Origin: Fimbriimonadia bacterium
GTDB lineage: Bacteria; Armatimonadota; Fimbriimonadia; Fimbriimonadales; Fimbriimonadaceae
Reading direction: 5' to 3'
Assembly: GCA_029824495.1 (NCBI GenBank)
Contig: JALGXY010000037.1
Span: 1 to 5,161 of the forward strand
DNA length: 5,161 bases
The first letter of the stretch is position 1. Every line of letters starts with the position of its first letter. Shown here piece by piece: positions 1 to 4,616 of this stretch. The notes below the pieces were generated by a model. The model worked only from the letters and a program-made list of their open reading frames with translations. It was not told the DNA's origin and ran no database searches. The translations under genes were made by a program, and so were the position numbers.

Positions 1-17
1 CCTGGAATACTGGCCAC

Positions 18-773
18 ATGCTCTCAATCGCCTTGGCGGCGGCAGTGATCACCGCCCAAGACTCCGGCTTTGTTCACTCAAAGACCGACCAATACACCAA
101 GAACAAGATCGGCGGATTCACCGTGCTGGTAAGCCCTGCTGCAACGGCTGACAAGAAGCTTCTCGGTCCGGCTATGGAGGTGATCAAATCCAAGATCGAG
201 GAGATCAACCGGATCGTCCCCGAAGATAAGCTGGAGCATCTCCACACGGTCAAGATCTGGATCGAGCACAGCAATCCCGGCAATCGCGGAGCGGTCTATC
301 ACCCGAGCGCTGGCTGGCTCAAAAACAACGGCTACAACACGGACAAGGCGAAGTCAGTTGAGATGGGCAATCTAAGGAATCTGGTGAGCTGGACCAACGA
401 TGTTCAGCCGATGATGCTGCTTCATGAGATGGCTCATGCCTATCACCATCAGGTTTTGACGTATCAGCACAAAGGAGCGAAAGACGCCTACGACGCAGCG
501 ATGGAGTCGGGCAAGTACCAGCGGATTCTGCACGTCGTTGGTCGAAAGCAGAAGCACTACGGCACAAACAACGTGATGGAGTACTTCGCGGAGGCGACCG
601 AGGCGTACTTTGGGTTCAACGACTTCTATCCGTTCAACCGGGCCCAGCTCAAGACCCACGACCTGCTGATGTACCGAGTGATGGAGGATGTCTGGGGCAG
701 GCCGCGAGGTCAGAGCCTGGTGCTTGGCGAGCGGGCCTCAGGCGAAGTCAAGAAGTTGCTGGGGCGCACTTGA
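18..773 (+). CDS. Exported zinc metallopeptidase, anthrax lethal factor-like (gluzincin)
   Basis: Predicted 251-residue exported zinc-dependent peptidase; the substrate is unknown. Residues 1-14 form a short hydrophobic, signal-like N-terminus ending in TAQ, with no basic residue before the hydrophobic core. Residues 136-140 are HEMAH, the HExxH zinc site, with E137 as the expected catalytic base. About 48 residues later comes EYFAE (188-192). In lethal-factor-type peptidases an ExFAE motif at a similar distance supplies the third zinc ligand, here most likely E188. The protein has no cysteine, which suits export. The ATG at 18 gives the signal-like N-terminus, but the frame is open to the left edge and no clear ribosome binding site lies in the 17 visible bases, so a more upstream start is possible. 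The gene converges on nuoE. The peptidase call is firm; the exact family is inferred from motif spacing. Confidence 0.82.
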   Translation: MLSIALAAAVITAQDSGFVHSKTDQYTKNKIGGFTVLVSPAATADKKLLGPAMEVIKSKIEEINRIVPEDKLEHLHTVKIWIEHSNPGNRGAVYHPSAGWLKNNGYNTDKAKSVEMGNLRNLVSWTNDVQPMMLLHEMAHAYHHQVLTYQHKGAKDAYDAAMESGKYQRILHVVGRKQKHYGTNNVMEYFAEATEAYFGFNDFYPFNRAQLKTHDLLMYRVMEDVWGRPRGQSLVLGERASGEVKKLLGRT

Positions 774-782
774 TTCTTGTTC

Positions 783-808
783 CCCCTCCTGCCGACCGGC
801 AGAAGGGG
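783..808. terminator. Hairpin between convergent genes, likely bidirectional terminator
   Basis: Arms 783-793 and 798-808 form an 11-position GC-rich stem with a 4-base loop. Read on the plus strand there is one C-A mismatch; read on the minus strand the same position is a G-U wobble, so the stem is fully paired in the nuoE direction. It sits 9 bp after the metallopeptidase stop and 25 bp beyond the nuoE stop, the expected place for a shared terminator. Neither side has a clean U tract (minus side begins AACAAGAATC), so the function is inferred from position and stem strength. Confidence 0.6.
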
Positions 809-833
809 CTTCGATATCAACAAAGCTAGACGT

Positions 834-1457
834 TTACTTCTCGTCAGCTTTCAGATGGACCTTCACGATCTCGTCGGCCAGTTTGACAACCGATGAGTCG
901 GGGCGATCCTTCAGCGCGGCGATCAGCTTGTCACAGTCGTCCGGAGTGACCGGGCCGATGTATTCGTCGCCGACCTGCAGCAGCGGAGCCCGATCGCAGG
1001 CATCGAGGCATTCGACCTCGTGCAGGGTGAACAGACCGTCTTCGGTGGTCTCACCAAACTCGATCCCGAGCTTTTCTTTCAGGTGATCACCGATGCGATA
1101 GGCGCCGCACATGTGGCAGCTCAGGCAGGTGCACACCTCGATCATGTGCTTGCCGACCTTGTGGCCGGTGTTGTACATCGAATAGAACGTGGCGACGCCT
1201 TCGACTTCAGCATAGCTGCGGTTGAGCCGGTGGGCTGTCTCAGCGATCGCTTCGGGGGTCAAGGTGCCGTCGTATTCGCGCTGTGCGATCCAGAGCCCAG
1301 GGAGGATGCACGCCTTTTCGGTCGGGTAGTGCGTGCGGAGGGCGTCAAGCTGCTTAACAGCCTCATCGCTGAACTTCAGTTCAAGCTGATCAGGCGCCGG
1401 CCTCTTTGGTCGGTCGTTACGGCTTCCGAGCTGGATCAGATCGCTCACGTCGGCCAT
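834..1457 (-). CDS. nuoE: NADH-quinone oxidoreductase subunit E (24 kDa, [2Fe-2S])
   Basis: A 207-residue thioredoxin-fold iron-sulfur subunit of the NADH-oxidising arm of complex I, carrying one [2Fe-2S] cluster (N1a in complex I) beside the NuoF flavin subunit. All four cluster ligands are visible: C109-x4-C114 (VCTCLSC) and C150-x3-C154 (ECLDACDRAP). The helical N-terminal part has the family's VATFYSMY segment (about 88-95). The ATG at 1457 is preferred because AGGTG lies 4 bases upstream of it; a TTG at 1475 would add six residues but lacks a ribosome binding site. An N-terminal extension of about 20 polar residues precedes the conserved part. Unusually, no nuoD, nuoF or nuoG is adjacent: a separate terminated htpX lies upstream and a convergent peptidase gene downstream. 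The related subunits HoxE or a formate dehydrogenase gamma subunit share these motifs and cannot be fully excluded. Confidence 0.9.
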   Translation of the reverse strand: MADVSDLIQLGSRNDRPKRPAPDQLELKFSDEAVKQLDALRTHYPTEKACILPGLWIAQREYDGTLTPEAIAETAHRLNRSYAEVEGVATFYSMYNTGHKVGKHMIEVCTCLSCHMCGAYRIGDHLKEKLGIEFGETTEDGLFTLHEVECLDACDRAPLLQVGDEYIGPVTPDDCDKLIAALKDRPDSSVVKLADEIVKVHLKADEK

Positions 1458-1482
1458 TCTACACCTGGGTGTCAAACGAAAT

Positions 1483-1510
1483 GGGGCCGATCCCGTTCAG
1501 GATCGGCCCC
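1483..1510 (-). terminator. Strong hairpin terminator after htpX
   Basis: Perfect 11-bp inverted repeat, arms 1483-1493 (GGGGCCGATCC) and 1500-1510, with a 6-base loop. It begins 21 bp downstream of the htpX stop and lies upstream of the nuoE start. In the htpX direction the stem is followed by ATTTCGTTTG, a broken T-rich tail, so termination is plausible. On the plus strand the stem is followed by AACTTTTGAG. It indicates that htpX and nuoE, though on the same strand, are mostly transcribed separately. Confidence 0.72.
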
Positions 1511-1531
1511 AACTTTTGAGAAACGGCTGGA

Positions 1532-2410
1532 TCAGAGCTTCTGTAGTGCAGCAATCCGGTCGTCAAGATCCGGGTGGCTGGCCCACAGTTTCAACAGCCC
1601 CTGTTTGCCGCCGCTGATCTTAAGTGTCTGCAGGGCAGGCTGATCTTTGGAGATCGCCTGTGAGTTGAACTTGAGGCTCTGCAGCGCACCGATCATTTTA
1701 TGTTTGCCAGCGTAGGTCGCTGCCCACTCGTCCGCCTTGTATTCACGGTGTCGTGAGAACGCCATGACCACCAGGCCGCCAAGGATCGAGAAGAAGATCT
1801 GGAAAGCCATGATCAGAATGAACTGAGCAAAGTAGCCGAGATCCTCGTTGATGAACCGAGCGACGATCCAGGCTGCGACACGCGCCAAGAAGATCACAAA
1901 TGTGTTGACGATCCCCTGCAGCAGGGTCATCGTGACCATGTCGCCATTGGCGATATGAGCGACCTCATGAGCCAAAACGCCGTCGACCGAATCAGCATCC
2001 ATGCTGTTGAGCATGCCGGCAGAAACCGCGACAAGCGAGTTGTTCCGGCTCGGGCCTGTGGCGAACGCGTTGACCTCGTTCGAATCATAGACGCCGACTT
2101 CCGGCATCTTGTCGAGGCCGGCCCTCTGGGCGTATACATGAACACGATCGACCAGACGCCGTGCTTCGGGGCTGAGATGCCCATTGGCAGGGAGAACCTT
2201 GACGCCCATAAAGGTCTTCGCCATCCACTTCGAGATGCCGAGCGACAGGAACGCTCCGCCGAAGCCGATGATGGCCGAGAATATCAGCAGCGCTGTCAGA
2301 TTGAGCCCACCCTCTTCGAGGTAGATCTCAAGCCCAAAAACGTTGACGATAATCGTGATCATCGTCAGGATCAAAATGTTCGAGACGATGAAGTAGATGA
2401 TTCTTTTCAT
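1532..2410 (-). CDS. htpX: Membrane zinc protease HtpX (M48B)
   Basis: A 292-residue integral membrane metalloprotease that, in characterised bacteria, cleaves misfolded membrane proteins with its active site on the cytoplasmic side, complementing FtsH. Hydrophobic segments lie at about 4-24, 38-60, 160-185 and 193-218, the usual HtpX arrangement. The zinc site is HEVAH at 148-152 with catalytic E149; the third ligand is E223 in the conserved EYKAD motif. NEVNAFATGP (111-120) and a C-terminal SHPDLDDRI (about 278-286) are further family hallmarks. Length matches the family norm. The start at 2410 is supported by GGGAG seven bases upstream and by the standard MKR N-terminus. It is transcribed away from the gene at 2495, has its own TATAAT box and ends at a strong hairpin, so it looks monocistronic. 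HtpX is often induced by envelope or heat stress, but no stress sigma site is recognisable here. Confidence 0.97.
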   Translation of the reverse strand: MKRIIYFIVSNILILTMITIIVNVFGLEIYLEEGGLNLTALLIFSAIIGFGGAFLSLGISKWMAKTFMGVKVLPANGHLSPEARRLVDRVHVYAQRAGLDKMPEVGVYDSNEVNAFATGPSRNNSLVAVSAGMLNSMDADSVDGVLAHEVAHIANGDMVTMTLLQGIVNTFVIFLARVAAWIVARFINEDLGYFAQFILIMAFQIFFSILGGLVVMAFSRHREYKADEWAATYAGKHKMIGALQSLKFNSQAISKDQPALQTLKISGGKQGLLKLWASHPDLDDRIAALQKL

Positions 2411-2419
2411 GGGGTGTCT

Positions 2420-2439
2420 CCCGGCCCAGATTGGCCGGG
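2420..2439. promoter_or_regulatory. 7-bp palindrome at the htpX 5' region, candidate operator
   Basis: CCCGGCC at 2420-2426 and GGCCGGG at 2433-2439 form a perfect inverted repeat with a 6-base spacer. On the htpX strand its inner edge includes the GGG of the GGGAG ribosome binding site, and its outer edge lies 3 bp from the TATAAT box at 2443-2448. Because transcription would be expected to start near 2436, inside the outer arm, a protein-binding palindrome fits better than an RNA hairpin. If transcription starts further upstream, it would instead be a stem that masks the ribosome binding site. Function is inferred from position only. Confidence 0.4.
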
Positions 2440-2442
2440 TTG

Positions 2443-2448
2443 ATTATA
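2443..2448 (-). promoter_or_regulatory. Putative -10 box (TATAAT) for htpX
   Basis: The minus strand reads TGTATAATCA, containing a consensus TATAAT 33 bp upstream of the htpX ATG, with TG directly before it. No good -35 hexamer is present at 16-18 bp; the nearest TTGAGA is only about 10 bp away. The position between divergent genes supports a promoter. The same bases on the plus strand give TATACA (2445-2450), which could serve the opposite gene, with equally poor -35 support. Confidence 0.45.
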
Positions 2449-2494
2449 CATTGCCTACTCTCAAAATTCGGCAGATGTTCGATCGACCCAAGAC

Positions 2495-3403
2495 TTGGTG
2501 AATCGCGGGCGATTTTCGAGCGTCAATCCTTATGTGATGGTGAGTGCAATCGCTGCGGCGATTCTGACGGGCGTGGGGCCGATGCTGGTGCCTGAAGACA
2601 GCGGCTGGGGCTTCACAATGGAGATTCCGTGGGCTGAGGGCAGCCCCGATGACCTGTCGTGGCAGTCGATGAACGGCAGCATGACGATCGGCGAGAAAGC
2701 GGTCTCGTTCACCAGCCGCGATGAATGGACCTCCAAGCGGATCGTCGGGCAGCCTGGCTATCAGGTGACCGTGCCGATCGACCTCGACAGACGCGACCTT
2801 TCGGCTGGCCGATGGGAGCTCGAATTCAAGGTGATCGACTCGCTCGAAAGCCAAGGATCCTGGACAAAGTTTGGCCCGATCACAGTGGCTGTCCCCCCGG
2901 CGGTCGACAGCTATCCGCAAGAGAAGACCGGCCAGAGGTTCTTTTTTGAAGGCGGCCTCGGCGCCCCTGACTTTGAGACACTTGATGGTGAAGTCGGCAT
3001 CTCATCCACCTATGCCAACTCACAGCTGAATCTTCTTTCTGTGTTCAACGAGGGCGACGGTTCGAACACCTACCTTTTTGATACGGCCAGCGGCCAGAAA
3101 CTCAGACTGAATACACGGATCAGCCTTCTCGATACACCCGGTTTTGAGCCTCTTGTGATCGATGATGAGCTGCAGGCTCTGCGTGAAGAATACGTTGGCG
3201 GCTCGGTGATTCCTCTGTATGGCTACACAGGATTTGGGCCGAGCGACTTCGATTACAAGCTCGTTGACCTGCACCGTTTGTGGCGTCCTCGGCTGATCGG
3301 CGACATCTGGTCGCTCGGCCCGCTGTTTGCTCGAACTACGGGTGGACAAGAGTTTTGGGCGGCCGACGCTGCTGACCTGAGACGCTGGATCAGGTCAGAA
3401 TAG
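2495..3403 (+). CDS. Exported protein of unknown function, 302 residues
   Basis: I do not recognise this family. From the TTG at 2495 the protein starts with a basic stretch (two arginines in the first six residues) and a hydrophobic core at about 14-32, reading as a signal peptide or membrane anchor. Alternative starts are GTG 2498, GTG 2534 and ATG 2537 (residue 15), the last giving a shorter, uncharged signal like those of two neighbours. No start has a convincing ribosome binding site, and an in-frame stop at 2441 limits extension. The remainder is polar, without a second membrane segment and without any cysteine, consistent with a folded extracytoplasmic domain. Alternating segments such as YQVTVPIDL and WELEFKVID (about 89-115) suggest beta structure. 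The C-terminus, EFWAADAADLRRWIRSE, is helical. It ends 5 bp before the DUF1080 gene, so the two are probably co-transcribed. Frame length and protein-like composition make coding nearly certain; the role is open. Confidence 0.8.
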   Translation: MVNRGRFSSVNPYVMVSAIAAAILTGVGPMLVPEDSGWGFTMEIPWAEGSPDDLSWQSMNGSMTIGEKAVSFTSRDEWTSKRIVGQPGYQVTVPIDLDRRDLSAGRWELEFKVIDSLESQGSWTKFGPITVAVPPAVDSYPQEKTGQRFFFEGGLGAPDFETLDGEVGISSTYANSQLNLLSVFNEGDGSNTYLFDTASGQKLRLNTRISLLDTPGFEPLVIDDELQALREEYVGGSVIPLYGYTGFGPSDFDYKLVDLHRLWRPRLIGDIWSLGPLFARTTGGQEFWAADAADLRRWIRSE

Positions 3404-3408
3404 TCAGC

Positions 3409-4053
3409 ATGCTCTCTCTTCTCGCTGCATCTGTGCTCTTGGCTCCGCAGGACAAGCCGCTCAACGTGCCCCCTCCGGGGTTTAGGGCGCTGTTCAACGG
3501 CAAAGATCTATCTGGCTGGAAAGGCCTTGTGGCCAACCCTAAGGCTCGGGCTGAAATGTCGGCTGAGAAGCTGGCTGCCGAGCAGAAGAAAGCGGATGAG
3601 TCGATGCGCGCTCACTGGAAGGTGGTCGACGGGGTGCTCGTCTTTGATGGCAAGGGCCAGAGCCTCTGCACCGCCAAGGATTACGAAGACTTTGAGATGT
3701 ATGTCGATTGGAAGATTCATCCAAAAGGCGACAGCGGCATCTATCTCCGAGGAACTCCTCAGATTCAGATCTGGGACCATCCAGACGGCTCCGGCGGAAT
3801 CTTCAACAACCAGAAGAACCCCAAGAAACCGCTGCTCTTTGCCGACAACCCGATCGGCGAGTGGAACACCTTCTTCATCCGCATGGTCGGCGACCGGGTG
3901 CATGTCGAGCTGAACGGCAAGGTCGTCGTGCGCAACACGGTGATGGAGAACTACTGGGAGCGAAACCGCCCGATCTACCGGTCTGGTCAGATTGAACTGC
4001 AGAACCACGGGAACACGCTCTACTTCCGGAATGTGTACCTGCGAGAGCTGTAG
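3409..4053 (+). CDS. DUF1080 / 3-keto-disaccharide hydrolase family protein, exported
   Basis: A complete 214-residue member of the DUF1080 (PF06439) family, a concanavalin-like jelly roll found in exported carbohydrate-related proteins. Some members act on 3-keto-glycosides (hydrolysis, or lyase/hydratase steps) after oxidation by a partner dehydrogenase; the substrate here cannot be read. Residues 1-14 are a short hydrophobic signal without basic residues, almost matching that of the metallopeptidase at 18-773. Family features in order: GFRALFNGKDLSGW (24-37), a charged helical insert (about 42-66), HWKVVDGVLVFDG (69-81), DFEMYVDWKI (94-103), GDSGIYLRG (107-115), QIQIWD (118-123), GSGGIFNN (127-134), GEWNTFFIRMVGDRV (140-154) and IELQNHGNTLYFRNVYLREL at the end. 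It starts 5 bp after the preceding stop with no clear ribosome binding site, which suggests translational coupling. No oxidoreductase partner is encoded within the window. Confidence 0.94.
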   Translation: MLSLLAASVLLAPQDKPLNVPPPGFRALFNGKDLSGWKGLVANPKARAEMSAEKLAAEQKKADESMRAHWKVVDGVLVFDGKGQSLCTAKDYEDFEMYVDWKIHPKGDSGIYLRGTPQIQIWDHPDGSGGIFNNQKNPKKPLLFADNPIGEWNTFFIRMVGDRVHVELNGKVVVRNTVMENYWERNRPIYRSGQIELQNHGNTLYFRNVYLREL

Positions 4054-4160
4054 GCATGTAGACTGCCCCGATTGGGCTGACTGCGTTTGAAGAGCTGAAT
4101 AGAGAGTTTCGGGATTGCGCGATCGTCAATCTCAACAAGTCTGCAGCCGCCCGCTATGAA

Positions 4161-4379
4161 GTGCTTCAAGCACGCGGCCAGTTCGAAGACATGGCAGAGC
4201 GGGATTGGTGCGGCACGCTTAGAACTGCTGGCTATGACCAGCTAGATCCTGATCAAGTTTGGGATATCTGTTCTTGCGTGCTGGATGACTCAGCTTGGAT
4301 CTGGCTTCATCCTACGATCCTGATCATCGCTCATAAGAACTGGGATTCCCTTGAAGTCAGAGATCTTGGCATTTGGTAG
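4161..4379 (+). CDS. Small protein of unknown function, uncertain start
   Basis: I do not recognise this protein. The GTG at 4161 gives 72 residues, acidic and rich in tryptophan (DWCG, QVWD, AWIW, KNW, GIW). The same frame remains open and protein-like back to 4062, reading FEELNREFRDCAIVNLNK just before, with no ATG; ATT 4071 and CTG 4077 are the only near-start codons there. Just upstream, ATG at 4056 is followed at once by TAG at 4059. So either the start is non-standard or the original start was lost. The frame ends at TAG 4377. Base composition seems less GC-rich than in neighbouring genes, and codon choice is looser, which fits an accessory or decaying gene. No ribosome binding site precedes the GTG. 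Coding potential is moderate. Confidence 0.4.
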   Translation: MLQARGQFEDMAERDWCGTLRTAGYDQLDPDQVWDICSCVLDDSAWIWLHPTILIIAHKNWDSLEVRDLGIW

Positions 4380-4580
4380 AACGGGACTCAAATCGACGAG
4401 TCTCCCTTAGGCCGCAGTCGATTGCGACTGTTGCGAAAGAACTATTCGGACTCACAGCTCATTGCTTTGTGCCGAGTCTTGTCGCAAATGACTCTCTTGT
4501 CACCGGCTCTAGATCGCCGCATTCAGCTCATGGATGTTGTCGCACAGCTCTTGGATGATCAGATTTGGTGTGGTGATTAA
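4380..4580 (+). pseudogene. In-frame continuation or remnant related to the preceding small protein
   Basis: Directly after the TAG at 4377 the same frame stays open for 66 codons to TAA at 4578. It encodes a protein-like stretch including SPLGRSRLRLLRKNYSDS and, at the end, VAQLLDDQIWCGD. The motif QLLDDQIWCG resembles two segments of the upstream half, QLDPDQVWD and EDMAERDWCG, all in the same frame. At DNA level, 4239-4265 and 4545-4571 match at 17 of 27 positions. No ATG lies before 4488; TTG 4422 would give 52 residues. Hence it is read as the second half of an interrupted gene or as a degraded copy. Two small hairpins near its 5' end (4383-4406 and 4415-4430) are an alternative, non-coding reading. 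Confidence 0.35.
4415..4430 (+). other. Perfect 6-bp stem-loop after the TAG stop
   Basis: CAGTCG (4415-4420) and CGACTG (4425-4430) pair perfectly around an ATTG loop. Just upstream, 4383-4389 (GGGACTC) can pair with 4398-4406 with a 2-base bulge. The pair of stems begins 4 bases after the TAG at 4377-4379. They could end the transcript of the small gene at 4161, but only TTGCG follows, not a T tract, so a terminator call is weak. Confidence 0.3.
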
Positions 4581-4592
4581 ACTGGAACCTCG

Positions 4593-4616
4593 CGAAGGGC
4601 TCTCAGTCAGCCTTCG
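4593..4616 (-). terminator. Weak hairpin at the end of the right-edge gene
   Basis: Arms 4593-4601 and 4609-4616 form an 8-bp stem with one bulged G (4599) and a 7-base loop. On the minus strand the stem starts in the last codons of the gene ending at 4607 and the stop codon falls at the arm-loop junction. The downstream minus sequence (CGAGGTTCCAGTTTAATC) is only mildly T-rich. It may act as a terminator that overlaps the stop, or be chance pairing. Confidence 0.35.

Noticed and set aside
372..659. Minus-strand frames opposite the metallopeptidase gene
   Set aside because: They are antisense shadows; the plus strand carries the zinc-site motifs and the signal-like N-terminus.
1452..1475. 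TTGACA and TAGAAT on the minus strand as a nuoE promoter
   Set aside because: The two hexamers are only 8 bp apart, far from the required 16-18, and TAGAAT overlaps the nuoE start codon.
1020..1643. Long plus-strand frame (207 codons) opposite nuoE
   Set aside because: It lies antisense to nuoE, crosses the htpX terminator hairpin, and its translation is an alanine/valine/arginine-rich shadow; nuoE on the other strand has intact cluster motifs.
3508..4008. 166-codon minus-strand frame opposite the DUF1080 gene
   Set aside because: It is an antisense shadow of a gene with clear family motifs along its whole length.
4065..4077. GCCC/GGGC hairpin after the DUF1080 gene as a terminator
   Set aside because: The stem is only 4 bp and no T tract follows, so it gives no real support for termination.
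4380..4410. tRNA-like 3' end (GGGACTCAAATC followed by GAGTC)
   Set aside because: The stem and loop lengths do not fit a T arm, and no acceptor, D or anticodon arm is found upstream.
4373..4558. 61-codon plus-strand frame starting at TTG 4373
   Set aside because: Its composition (many arginines, serines and prolines) is less protein-like than the neighbouring frame that continues from 4377 to 4580, and it has no ribosome binding site.
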